Assembly (NCBI GenBank): GCA_029194665.1
Contig: JARFXO010000001.1
Span: 1,125,785-1,189,784 of the forward strand
Reading direction: 5' to 3'
Length of the DNA stretch: 64,000 bases
Origin: Nitrospira sp.
GTDB lineage: Bacteria > Nitrospirota > Nitrospiria > Nitrospirales > Nitrospiraceae
In this document: in pieces, positions 1 through 9,040 of the stretch
Position numbering within the stretch: the stretch's first letter is position 1
Layout: every line of letters starts with the position of its first letter
Notes under the pieces: generated by a model
What the model saw: the letters and a program-made list of their open reading frames with translations, nothing else
Told to the model about the DNA's origin: nothing
Databases searched by the model: none
Program-made: the position numbers and the translations under genes

Positions 1-2697
1 ATCGGCATCCACATACCACCGTTCGCGGATCCATTCAACCGAGACGATCTCGCCCTTCTTATGGTGATACTTCAGCGGGCGCTCGAACGTGATGTGGTTG
101 CCGTCGATCTTACTGATCCGAGCCGACTCAAACCGGCCCACTTCGTCCATTCCCACCCCGAGTTCAGTCTTCACGTGAAAGCGCGACGCATTCTTGACCG
201 TGATGGTCGTCGTCCCCTTCGCCACGTCGGCTTCGATCGTCGTATTCATCGGCACCGGCATCCCCTTGCCGGGATGCTCATCCTTCAGGATCGTGAAGGG
301 TCGCAACGACATCTCGTAGGAGAAACCGATGATCGGTCCGTCGGAGGCCTGCGTATCGAATTGGAACATATGCGGATGCAGGTTCGTCTTGCTCGAGAAC
401 CCTTGCCGCTGGTCGTCCTTGAGTTCGCTCTTATACACGACGTCGACGCAGTCCTGCACGCTGCCGCGGATCACCAACGGCATCTGCTTGGCTGGATTGT
501 TTCGAACCTCGGCCTCCTCTTCATGCAGCACATAGAGCAATGCGTCCGGATCCACGATCGCCGGCGTCTTGGCCGTCGCCTTTTTCAGCGTGACCGGCAA
601 TGTGATCGCGTGGATGTTGAACTCCTTGAGGGGCGCCCCTTGCGGGCAGAGGCTCCAGGGCCCGTTCTCGCCCGGCTTGGCCGGCTCGGTCGAATTACTG
701 CCGTCATCGCGACGATGGATCGGCTCCAACCAAGGTGCGCCGCTGTGGCTCGGCGAGAAAGGCACGCGCCGGCCGAGATGAGGCCGCAGCCACGGCCACG
801 AGACTTTTCCGCTCCGAGGATCGAAGAGGATCTCCTGCCGCTTGCCCGGCGTCGCCGACTTATAGTTCACCCATTCGTACGCGGTTTCAGGCTCGGTCAT
901 CGCCTGAGTACCGTTCCAAGCCCAGTCGTTCACTGTGGAGTCGTAGGCCAGGGACTGCTCCTTCTCCGTGTTCTTGTGTCCCGGCTTGCCTTGCGGCGGC
1001 AATTGCATCTCCACCCAATCCTTCACGGACACCCTGGCCGGATTGGCCTTCCAATCGGTCTTATCTTTGGTGATTTCGAACTTCTTGCCGCCGTACCAGT
1101 CCACCGTCGTACCGACGAGCTTTTCGCTGCCGACTCCCATCTTCATGCGGCCGATTCGATCGGGCAATTCAACCAGCGGCTTCATCACGTCGGTCTGAAA
1201 GCCAGGCGCCTGCAGCGAGTTGTACACGCGCCAAAACCCCCACATGCCGGTCACATAGTGCTGAGGAATGTGGCAATGGAACACGAACTCCCCGGCTAAG
1301 GCCTGCAAGCCGCCGGACCCACCCTCGATCACCTGATCGTAGATCTCCGTCGGACCGATGGATTGCACATCGACACGATCCGAGGTGTCGCTGATGAGCG
1401 GAAACTTCACCGGTCCGTTCTTCGACGCAGCGAAGTCCAGATTGCTGTTTCCCGGCTGTCTGGCCCAGCGGATGGACCCGCCGTGCAGATGGTGGGAGTG
1501 GACGATTTCCGACCCGCCCGCCATCCGGAATTTGGCCGGATCGCCGAGATACGACCGAGGAATGGTCGTGGCCGGATCCCCGAACGTGTACGACCCGTAG
1601 CCCATGGACTCATCGGCATAGAAGCCCATGTGGGCTTGCAGTTCCAGGCGTGAGCCGTGCGGCTCGCTGCGATAGTTCAGCAGCCGCGCACCAGGACGGT
1701 ACGAGTCGGTGTGAGGATCGCGCTGAGGCAACATTTCGCCCTTCTTGTTCAAGAGGCGGAAGGCTTCGTCTCCCGCCTCATGATAGAAGATTGCGAATTC
1801 GCGGAAATCCGCGCCGTTCGGATCTTCAATCATCGCTTCCCAGCCGCTGGGCATCGGCTTGCCGTCGAATGGACTCAAGTACCGGGAGCCGCGCGGCTCC
1901 ACGACGAGCATGCCGATCAAGCCCTGATTGAACTGCTCGCGTGAGGCGTGTGAGCGGAAGAACCGCGCCCCTTCCTGCGTGTCGGGCCTGATGTACCATT
2001 CGAAGCTCTGCTGCTTGCCCGACGCCACAGTCGTGTCCGCGTTCGACGGCGTCGCCGGCTTGCCGCTGGACGACACGACCATCGACGAGCCATTGATGAC
2101 AAGATTCGTCGCTTCATCCGGGATGTCATTGTGCAGGGTGAGTTTAAGACAATCTCCCTGGTTCGCGCGGATTACGAGCGGCTGGATGACATCACCTTGC
2201 AGGCCGTTCGATATCGCACCGGGGTCATTCTCTTTCTCACGCGCCTCCCTGTTGGCTGTTTCCTCTCCCCGCGCCTTCTCCACGTTTTCGGTCAACACGT
2301 ACATATAACCGGGGAAATAATCGAGGAATCGGCTCAGGGTGATTTCGACGTTGATGGCTGAGACGTGATACTCTTTTACCGGCACATTGGCCGGGCAGCG
2401 CTGCCCGTTGTTCACCGCCACCTTGGACGGGTCTTCTGCTACCAGCAACACACCCTGTTGGAGCATGTGGCTGTTGGCGCCGCTCGTGTACCCGCCCTTC
2501 TCTCTGATGAATTCTTGCTGTCGCTTGACCTCGTCCATCATGCGGTCGTGCAGGATCGACCCGCCTTCACGATAGATGACCTTTTCCGACGACGCCTGTC
2601 CCGCATCTGCGTGATGATTGTGCCGCTCTGCCGCGAATCCTATCGGCGCGAAGGCGAGGCTACTCGCCAACGCCAGGCCTTGGAATCGCCGCATCAT
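1..2697 (-). CDS. Giant exported multicopper oxidase (3' end outside window)
   Basis: The gene is read on the minus strand from an ATG at 2697 (MMRRFQGL) with a GGAGGAG ribosome site just upstream, and stays open for 899 codons to the window edge, so its C-terminus is missing. Residues 1-22 look like a Sec signal peptide ending in GFAA. Multicopper-oxidase copper motifs are visible: HSHHLHGG at residues 400-407 and HCHIPQHYVTGMW starting at 474, plus a lone His250 in FFRSH. A second cupredoxin-like block with HPHMFQFD lies at 774-781. Residues from about 101 and from about 684 look like two copies of one domain. Family knowledge: such large multi-cupredoxin oxidases (MnxG or ceruloplasmin type) oxidise metals or organic substrates outside the cytoplasm. 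The substrate here is unknown; the enzyme class is fairly sure. Confidence 0.85.
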   Translation of the reverse strand, partial: MMRRFQGLALASSLAFAPIGFAAERHNHHADAGQASSEKVIYREGGSILHDRMMDEVKRQQEFIREKGGYTSGANSHMLQQGVLLVAEDPSKVAVNNGQRCPANVPVKEYHVSAINVEITLSRFLDYFPGYMYVLTENVEKARGEETANREAREKENDPGAISNGLQGDVIQPLVIRANQGDCLKLTLHNDIPDEATNLVINGSSMVVSSSGKPATPSNADTTVASGKQQSFEWYIRPDTQEGARFFRSHASREQFNQGLIGMLVVEPRGSRYLSPFDGKPMPSGWEAMIEDPNGADFREFAIFYHEAGDEAFRLLNKKGEMLPQRDPHTDSYRPGARLLNYRSEPHGSRLELQAHMGFYADESMGYGSYTFGDPATTIPRSYLGDPAKFRMAGGSEIVHSHHLHGGSIRWARQPGNSNLDFAASKNGPVKFPLISDTSDRVDVQSIGPTEIYDQVIEGGSGGLQALAGEFVFHCHIPQHYVTGMWGFWRVYNSLQAPGFQTDVMKPLVELPDRIGRMKMGVGSEKLVGTTVDWYGGKKFEITKDKTDWKANPARVSVKDWVEMQLPPQGKPGHKNTEKEQSLAYDSTVNDWAWNGTQAMTEPETAYEWVNYKSATPGKRQEILFDPRSGKVSWPWLRPHLGRRVPFSPSHSGAPWLEPIHRRDDGSNSTEPAKPGENGPWSLCPQGAPLKEFNIHAITLPVTLKKATAKTPAIVDPDALLYVLHEEEAEVRNNPAKQMPLVIRGSVQDCVDVVYKSELKDDQRQGFSSKTNLHPHMFQFDTQASDGPIIGFSYEMSLRPFTILKDEHPGKGMPVPMNTTIEADVAKGTTTITVKNASRFHVKTELGVGMDEVGRFESARISKIDGNHITFERPLKYHHKKGEIVSVEWIRERWYVDAD

Positions 2698-3477
2698 CTC
2701 GGCTCTCCTCCGTCTCCGACTCTGTTCAAACTGAGTGGACCTCATATCTCGGCCTCCTCTCCCTGGTATATTCGCCTCATCGGGCGGGTTGTTGATGTCT
2801 GCTCCTTGATAGGCATTTCACTCGTCCTCTTCATCATTTCATTATTGCTATTGGGATTAGGACCCGGCCTCCGAACCACTTCCGGCCTCTTATCTCGGGA
2901 GGATTAAGAGCTGGTGAAGGGTTCCTTCTTACGAAGGAATGGGTCATTCGGAGGCCGGTCCAAAATCACCCAAACCCTCACCAGCAACTTTTTCATAGGG
3001 CAAGCGTCGTGCCTTTCCACGGCAACAGGTCGCTCTGCCTCGATTCTTTTCGTTGTAACGCGGAGTTACAGAATGTTCGACTGTGGAGAAGGAATTATTT
3101 CAATTTGAGGAATTCTTCTACGGAATGAGACAACAACGGGAATTTCAATGTGTCTATGGAAAGAAATCAAAGCGTTATGCTGTCCAAGATCTTGGACGGT
3201 GTCTATCGGCAAAATGGGGCATGACGGGGCAAGATCGAAGCGTTAATAAGTTTGTGCAAGCGCGTCCGTCGGCTACTTTTCATGTTCGTGGCAGTGATTG
3301 TTTCTGTCGCGTCGGCAGCACGCATGGGGACGAGTTCGTCCCCATGATGCACGCCGCCTATCAGGGCAGGAAAAAGTATCATGTATCGGCCTACGGTCGT
3401 CACTACGCTATTGCAACGGCTATAGAACGACGATTGCCCTTCAGCATCCCTGAGGCCGTCTTGTGATTACAGTATCC
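2698..3477. other. Gene-poor stretch upstream of the multicopper oxidase
   Basis: I see no convincing gene in these 780 bases. Short open frames occur on both strands (for example 3083-3466 plus and 3203-3403 minus) but show no recognisable domain and overlap each other. The promoter of the minus-strand multicopper oxidase should lie in the left part. A nested palindrome at 2860-2961 is listed separately. Confidence 0.5.
2860..2961. repeat. Nested inverted repeat upstream of the oxidase
   Basis: GGACCCGGCCTCCGAA (2860-2875) is matched on the opposite strand by TTCGGAGGCCGGTCC (2947-2961), one base shorter. Between them sits a second, perfect palindrome with 7-bp arms, TTCCTTC-ttac-GAAGGAA (2922-2939). 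The structure is 163 bases before the oxidase start and could be an operator region, a terminator of a lost gene or a small mobile element. Confidence 0.6.
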
Positions 3478-3984
3478 TTAAAACCCAACGGCCGCATAGA
3501 TACCGGCCGTCCAGAAATTGTTCACCGTGTTGGTTTGACCGGAGGCCAGGTGGAATCGGCTGTCGAGACCCAGCCACAACTCTTACCACACGCGAAACTC
3601 AGCACCCCCGCCGAACTGAACCCCGATATCCAAATAATTGATCTGACTCGATGTCGGGCTGATGACGTGGAAATCCAACCCGGCTGGAATAATCCAGGGC
3701 TGGAGATCGGTTCCCTGCCTGAACTTCACCTTGGGAGACACACTGGCGGTGAGCATGGTCATCTGCACCTTAGCTGGCCCCTCCAAATTAGCCAAACCCT
3801 CGGCGGCGCTGGAACTCCACCGCTTGAATTCCAATCCGATCTCGCCGACGAGCGCGACGCCCTCCGCCATGCCCCACAGATCTCTGGTGACCATAAGATC
3901 CGTTCCATCGCCCTCTTGGTGCATGGCGTCGCCACACAAACACACCATGCCGGACAAACCCGCCTCACCATCACCAGCCTGCAC
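3478..3984 (-). pseudogene. Decayed outer-membrane beta-barrel protein, in-frame stop near the end
   Basis: The minus frame encodes alternating hydrophobic stretches (VALVGEIGLEFKRW, LTASVSPKVKF, NYLDIGVQFGGGAEFRVW) like beta-strands of an outer-membrane protein, then hits TAA at 3583-3585. In the same frame the reading resumes with ELWLGLDSRFHLASG and ends TAGIYAAVGF before a second TAA at 3478-3480. A terminal Phe is the usual outer-membrane insertion signal, so the first stop probably truncates an older gene by 34 residues. The N-terminal side (upstream of about 3900) does not look like a signal peptide, so the 5' end also appears lost. Product family is uncertain; the barrel assignment is inference from pattern. 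Confidence 0.5.
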
Positions 3985-4188
3985 GCCAAGCAGTCAGCCA
4001 TCCAAGCCGTGCTCACCAGCTTGGCGGGCTTTCTGCAAACCCGCAAAGCCACTGTGGAGCAGTGGACTGAGGCCGATCGTCAGCAGGCCCTCCGGCTTTG
4101 CCGACCTCAGAAGCTGCGCCGACCCGACACGTGGACTGCCGTTTGTAGGTTCATAGACGTAATGAGCCCCCAACCGTCGACTGACTGC

Positions 4189-4743
4189 TCACACCTTCAC
4201 CTTTGTAAGGTGCAGGTTCGGACACCAGTCCACTTCCGCGTGGCGTGCCAGTTCCATGAGCTGAATCGGAACCGGACTGGCTGGTCGATCGTGCGATACT
4301 CCTACACATCTCGAACAAATAAACTGACAGTGAGACAGACAGGATCGATCAGGACAACCTCCGTCAGCACCTACTTTGGCCGACTGCTGAAGACAATAGG
4401 CGACCGCATTCGGCGCGCCGAGACTTTCCTGATAGCATCGGAGGGCGATGTAGAAGTTGATCCGGCTCGCGACGGGTCTATCTTCGAGCAGAATCTTAAC
4501 GTGATGCAGGTCCCAGGCTTCCTCGAGCAATCGAGCAACGGTCTCGGCCGACTTTGGAAAATCATCGAAGAGGGCAACGTACAGCGCGCCTTCTTCATCA
4601 GCCTCTACGTCGTAGGTCGGCGCCATTCGGACCAGCCCGAGCAAAGCCGGAGCTTCGACCACCTGAGCCTCAGGAATGGCGATTGAGAGACGCACCGCCG
4701 GCTCCCGCGAGGAATTGTAATGTGGGATGATCCGACATCGCAT
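4189..4743 (-). CDS. Hypothetical protein, Cys-rich C-terminal half
   Basis: An open frame of 184 residues with balanced composition; I do not recognise the family. The N-terminal half has acidic-hydrophobic runs (YDVEADEEGALYVALFDDF) and the C-terminal half holds several cysteines (CPDRSCLSHC, then CSRC), which could bind a metal. A second minus frame overlaps its 5' end (4670-4903) and also reads plausibly up to about codon 55, so the two may be pieces of one frameshifted gene. Upstream of 4903 that frame meets a stop after three codons. No operon partner is evident. Confidence 0.4.
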   Translation of the reverse strand: MRCRIIPHYNSSREPAVRLSIAIPEAQVVEAPALLGLVRMAPTYDVEADEEGALYVALFDDFPKSAETVARLLEEAWDLHHVKILLEDRPVASRINFYIALRCYQESLGAPNAVAYCLQQSAKVGADGGCPDRSCLSHCQFICSRCVGVSHDRPASPVPIQLMELARHAEVDWCPNLHLTKVKV

Positions 4744-5262
4744 CGGACCCCGATGTCATAGAGCCGCCGATCGATGCCCGCTCCGCCCTAGCCCGGTGTA
4801 TCAAGGCGTCCGGCCCGAGGCAGGCGAAGGCGTCCTTCAGGTTCGAGAATGCGCGCTGAAACGGCCCCATTTTCTGATCGGTCACATATTGCAACGTGAG
4901 CACGATCCGTTCTTATCGAGGCCCGCGGGATTTGTCAGGCAGTGACGGTGAAACTTCCTCATGCCAAGCCCTGAGCCATTTGCAGAGGGTAAATCTGTTT
5001 CTCAGTCAAACAGCTCAACGACTGCTGTGTGAGATGAGCAAGGTTCGTGCGCGGGAATCAAGATCGAGCATTGGCATTGAGTGAAGCGGCAATCCTGAAC
5101 ATCTTCATCCGGTCAGGATCGTTTCTGCGGGCCAGAAAATCTAAGCATCTGGACAGTTCCGACATACAGGAGGGCCCTTGTTCAAGATTCCAATGGGTTG
5201 GACTATCTAGAGTCCTGGACAGTTACGACCGGGGAAAGAGGCGGAAAGGGGCAGACAAACGG
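4744..5262. other. Intergenic stretch with a direct repeat
   Basis: Apart from the possible fragment reaching to 4903 (see the previous gene) I see no gene. The motif CTGGACAGTT-C/A-CGAC occurs twice in the same orientation, near 5148 and near 5214, which might be paired protein-binding sites or worn ends of an insertion sequence. Confidence 0.4.
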
Positions 5263-6672
5263 CTATTCGATACTATAGGCACGGAGTTTGTTGTAGAGAC
5301 TCGCTCGGCTGATTTTCAGCAACTTGGCTGCTTTCAATCGGTTTCCTGCAGTTTTTTGCAACGCGTCCACGATCCGAGAGCGCTCGGTCTGAGCCACAGC
5401 CCCGCGTGACGCGGACCGTAAACTTTCGCGTTCAGGAACGACGCCCCCTGAAACCAAGTCATCGCACACAAGCCATGGCCCGGCGGTCGTTACCACAGCC
5501 CGTTCGATGTAATGTTGCAATTGTCGGACATTGCCGGGCCAAGGAGCGTCACGCATAGCCCGCATCGTTTTTTCCGCAACCTGCCGCACCGCTTGGTGGT
5601 GTCGAGCGCAGGAAGCGGCGACGAAGTGCTGGACTAACAGCGGGATGTCTTCCCGCCTCTCCCGAAGCGCCGGCAAAGAAAGCGGCAGCACGGCCAGTCG
5701 ATAGTAAAGATCCTGCCGAAACGTCTTGGCCACCACCAGTTCAGCCAGATCCTTGTTCGAGGCAGAGATGACACGTGCGTGAATCTTGATTGTTCGCGTT
5801 CCGCCGACCGGTTTGATCTCGCCCTCTTGCAGAACACGGAGCAGCTTCGCCTGAAAGGTCGGCGTGGTATCGGCGATCTCATCAAGAAAGATTGTTCCTC
5901 TTTCAGCCTCCTCGAACAGGCCGCGCTTGTTTGCCACCGCCCCGGTGAAGGCTCCTTTGACATGCCCAAACAGTTCGCTTTCGAGCAACGTCTCGGGCAA
6001 CGAACCGCAATCAATCACGACAAATGGTCGATCCCTCCGGTTGCTGAGCCCATGAATCGTTTTCGCCAGGAGTTCTTTTCCCGTTCCGCTCTCCCCTTGA
6101 ACGAGAACGGCCGCCGAACTGTCCGCCACCAGGCTGGTCATGTCGAAAAGCTGCTGCATGGCCGGACTCCGGCCGATCAGGCCACCCAGCGATTCTCGCA
6201 CGGCAGAGGGGGGGTGTTCCGTTTCCGCAGGCATCACCTCTCGCGTCGTCGGAGCCGGCTCCTTCTTAAACAGCACCAGCATGGAGCCGACCTCGCCTCG
6301 ACTCGAAGCTAAGGGAAACGCCTGCCTCATCCCGCAGGCCGTGCCGTCTCCTCCACTCGAACAGGACACGCACTCCACCCCAGGCGCCTCAAACACCTTT
6401 ATGGCCGGACAAGTCCCGCAAGGGTCCGTCCGGTGCGCAAACGCTTCGTAGCACTTGGCGTGAGACCGGTTACTTTTTGCAGCTTGGTCCGCTGACCACG
6501 CCGCGTCGTTCGCGTACACGACGTTGAACGATCGGTCCATGACCGCCACACGATCGGACAGTCCCTGTGCTAATTGCTTAATCGCTTCGACTCGTGCGGT
6601 AATGACGGGATCGACCGACAAAGGTTCTGCGGGGATTTGTGCATCGGACACGATGAGCTCGCTCCCCAACAT
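5263..6672 (-). CDS. PAS domain sigma-54-dependent transcriptional activator
   Basis: A 469-residue regulator. The N-terminal third is a PAS-like sensor with an unusual cysteine set (KCYEAF, DPCGTCP, VECVSC, ACGM), suggesting a metal, redox or cluster-based signal. The central AAA+ domain has Walker A GESGTGKE, the sigma-54 contact loop GAFTGA, Walker B FLDEIAD and the arginine-rich LRERREDIP segment. The C-terminus is a Fis-type helix-turn-helix ([16 protein letters not shown]). It has no receiver domain, so it should respond directly through the PAS domain, or cooperate with the single receiver protein encoded 100 bases upstream on the same strand. It is the last gene of the minus-strand regulatory block. 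Confidence 0.9.
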   Translation of the reverse strand: MLGSELIVSDAQIPAEPLSVDPVITARVEAIKQLAQGLSDRVAVMDRSFNVVYANDAAWSADQAAKSNRSHAKCYEAFAHRTDPCGTCPAIKVFEAPGVECVSCSSGGDGTACGMRQAFPLASSRGEVGSMLVLFKKEPAPTTREVMPAETEHPPSAVRESLGGLIGRSPAMQQLFDMTSLVADSSAAVLVQGESGTGKELLAKTIHGLSNRRDRPFVVIDCGSLPETLLESELFGHVKGAFTGAVANKRGLFEEAERGTIFLDEIADTTPTFQAKLLRVLQEGEIKPVGGTRTIKIHARVISASNKDLAELVVAKTFRQDLYYRLAVLPLSLPALRERREDIPLLVQHFVAASCARHHQAVRQVAEKTMRAMRDAPWPGNVRQLQHYIERAVVTTAGPWLVCDDLVSGGVVPERESLRSASRGAVAQTERSRIVDALQKTAGNRLKAAKLLKISRASLYNKLRAYSIE

Positions 6673-6772
6673 GAAGAGCTTACGGAAGGTGGTTGATGGT
6701 CTATGCCATGAAAACGAAGGTCACGGCCGAAACCATCGGCGTTTCTTCATTTCCGCCATACGTCATATGCCA

Positions 6773-7171
6773 TCAACTCTCAGCTCCCTGCTTGTGGTCG
6801 AGCAATTGTTGCACACAGTTCTTGAGGTCTGCAATGCGGACCGGCTTGTCGAAGTAGGCGCTCGCACCAGCTTTCACTACCTGCGCTTTCAGGGTCGCGT
6901 CGCCGAACGCGGTGATGACGACAATGGGACACTTGGGCGCTACTGTCCGGAGCCGGCTGATGTAGTCATCTCCTCCCGCCGGCATGCGCAGGTCGGTAAG
7001 GATCAGATCCGGTTCGGATTGCAGGACCGCCACAAATGCTTCGTCTCCATTCCTCGCTTCGCGCAGCTGGTACCCCATTCCGCAAAATTCATCGCACAGC
7101 AAGTTGCGCATCTCTCGGTCGTCCTCGACGATCAGGACCCTGGCTGTTGTTCTGTTTTCCACCAACGCCAT
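6773..7171 (-). CDS. Single-domain response regulator (receiver only)
   Basis: A 132-residue CheY-like receiver with no output domain. The acidic pocket is in VEDDREM, the phospho-acceptor Asp in LILTDLRMP, the conserved Thr/Ser switch in VVITAFGD and the Lys in YFDKPVR. It sits between a PAS histidine kinase (start 8885) and a PAS-sigma-54 activator (5263-6672) on the same strand, so it may relay phosphate inside this cluster. Start at 7171 gives MALVENRTTARVLIVEDD; a start nearer the first beta-strand is not seen. Confidence 0.9.
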   Translation of the reverse strand: MALVENRTTARVLIVEDDREMRNLLCDEFCGMGYQLREARNGDEAFVAVLQSEPDLILTDLRMPAGGDDYISRLRTVAPKCPIVVITAFGDATLKAQVVKAGASAYFDKPVRIADLKNCVQQLLDHKQGAES

Positions 7172-7370
7172 CCTCTTTCCCCTCCCTTACGCGACTCCAT
7201 CAGCATACATATTATGAGGCTTCAAGCAAAGAAGATGCCGATTAGCGGGCACCCAAGATGCCCATGAATTCAAGATATTCTGATGATGGCGAATTTGGAC
7301 AAACCTACAGTGGTGATAAACACCACGATCGGAAAGAGGCTGGCCGGTGCAAGATGCTACAGTGCTCTGA

Positions 7371-8885
7371 CTATTGGCTCATCGGCAGCAGGACGGTAAA
7401 GAGGGTTCCGCTCCTTTCCTTGCTCTCTACAGCAATGGAACCTTGGTGTTCTTCAATGATCCCTTTCACCACGGTCAACCCCAGGCCGGTTCCTTTCCCG
7501 AACTCCTTCGTGGTAAAGAAGGGATCGTAGATCCTCCTGATGACCTCCGACGGAATTCCGTGACCGGTATCAGCGATCGTGAGTTTCACCATCGCTTGCT
7601 CCGGCTCCAAACCGACTCGAAGCGTGCCTCCTTCCGGCATCGCATGGAGGGCGTTCATGATGAGGTTGATCAGGACTTGGCTTATCTGGTCCGCGTCGGC
7701 CAACACCATGGGGCAAGGGTCGACCATTTCCATGTCGACCCGAATCTGATTCGTTGCGAGACGCTCCTGAAACATCTCGATGCTGTCCTCGATCACTTTT
7801 TTGAGGTCAAGCGGAACGCGCAGCGGAGCTTTGCGACGAGCAAACGAGAGCAGTTGATTCATCACCCGCGTAATCCGCTCAACCTGCGTGATGATCGTCT
7901 GAAGGCCTCTTTTGATCGGCTCCTCCGTCACACGATCCATCAGATATTCAGCTCGACCAAGAATCACGTTCATCGGCGTCCCGATTTCGTGCGCCATGCC
8001 GGACGCCAGCGTCCCAAGTTCAGCGACCCGCTCAGTCCTCCGCAATTGTTCTTGAAGCCGTTTCCTCTCGCTGACATCTCGGAGCATGATCAAAATTGCC
8101 GGTCCCTCTTCGTCGACAAATCGAGCTCCACTGACTTCTACATGCGCAGTCCTTCCGTCGAGCGTTTCGATTTTCTCCTCAAGGATGAGCCCTTGTGCCC
8201 CTTCTTCAAACAGTTCGTCGATCCGCTGTCGAACGATGTCATGGTCATCGGCATGGAACAGGTCCATGGGCGACTTATCGAGGATCTCCTCTGCCTTCAC
8301 TGCCCCGAACAACTTGATCGCCTGGTCATTAGCAAAGATGATCCGGTTGCCCCGATTCACGAGGATCGCATAGGGTGAGATGGCAATCAGACGCCGGTAA
8401 CGTTCTTCGCTTTGGCGCAGCAAGCGTTCAGCACGCCTACGTTCGGTGATGTCTCGGAGAATGACGGTATAGTATGTTTGTCCCTCTACGACGATATGCG
8501 AAATAGCGGCCTCAATCGGAAACTCTTCACCATCGGCTCGCAGCCCCGACACGGAGCCTAAGCGACCCATTTTCCGACTCGTGACACCGGAGTGCCCGAA
8601 ATCCTGAACTTGGTGATGGTGTGCTTCGCGGAAGCTGGCGGGCAAGAATCGATCGAGCGGCTTGCCGATGGCATCCTCGATAGAACAACCGAACATCCGT
8701 TCGGCAGCTCGGTTGAACAACACCACTCGTTGGTCCTCATTGACGGTGATAATCGCGTCCATCGCAGATTCAACGATGCCTTCCAGCCTAAGTTGGCTGA
8801 CGAGGAGCTGTTGCTCCGCCTTTTGACGGTCGCCTCTAGCGTCACCTGTATCTGAGGTCGATTGCGCCTCGTGTCTCCCCATCAC
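7371..8885 (-). CDS. PAS-PAS sensor histidine kinase (NtrB-like), soluble
   Basis: A 504-residue kinase with two PAS domains (residues about 27-150, IVESAMDAIITVNEDQ..; and about 165-280, LIAISPYAILVNRG..), a HisKA dimerisation domain with phospho-acceptor His in GMAHEIGTPMN, and a HATPase domain with N box (LINLIMNALHAMPEGG), G1 (ADTGHGIP) and G2 (GKGTGLGLT). No membrane segment is visible, so it senses a cytoplasmic signal. The most likely partner is the NtrC-type regulator just upstream on the same strand (9041-10420); the lone receiver downstream is a second candidate. Confidence 0.92.
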   Translation of the reverse strand: MMGRHEAQSTSDTGDARGDRQKAEQQLLVSQLRLEGIVESAMDAIITVNEDQRVVLFNRAAERMFGCSIEDAIGKPLDRFLPASFREAHHHQVQDFGHSGVTSRKMGRLGSVSGLRADGEEFPIEAAISHIVVEGQTYYTVILRDITERRRAERLLRQSEERYRRLIAISPYAILVNRGNRIIFANDQAIKLFGAVKAEEILDKSPMDLFHADDHDIVRQRIDELFEEGAQGLILEEKIETLDGRTAHVEVSGARFVDEEGPAILIMLRDVSERKRLQEQLRRTERVAELGTLASGMAHEIGTPMNVILGRAEYLMDRVTEEPIKRGLQTIITQVERITRVMNQLLSFARRKAPLRVPLDLKKVIEDSIEMFQERLATNQIRVDMEMVDPCPMVLADADQISQVLINLIMNALHAMPEGGTLRVGLEPEQAMVKLTIADTGHGIPSEVIRRIYDPFFTTKEFGKGTGLGLTVVKGIIEEHQGSIAVESKERSGTLFTVLLPMSQ

Positions 8886-9040
8886 GGGTTCCTCAATAGC
8901 AGGCTACGGTCATCCTGTGATTGCCTGTGCTTCGGCAGGCTTGTCTCGCGCCATGCGTACTCGTCCAGCGCATGGTGCGTTCGGCGTCACCGGTCACTGT
9001 TGTTGTGCGATCTCGCTTTTCCATGACCGAAAGACGCGCG

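Noticed and set aside
61..1299. 412-codon plus-strand open frame over the oxidase gene
   Set aside because: It is the antisense shadow of the multicopper oxidase; the minus frame has a signal peptide and copper motifs, while this one has only Arg/His-rich noise.
3463..4686. 407-codon plus-strand open frame
   Set aside because: It runs over the decayed outer-membrane frame and the Cys-rich minus-strand frame; no domain was recognised and composition looks like antisense sequence, though a short real segment near 3970-4150 cannot be excluded.
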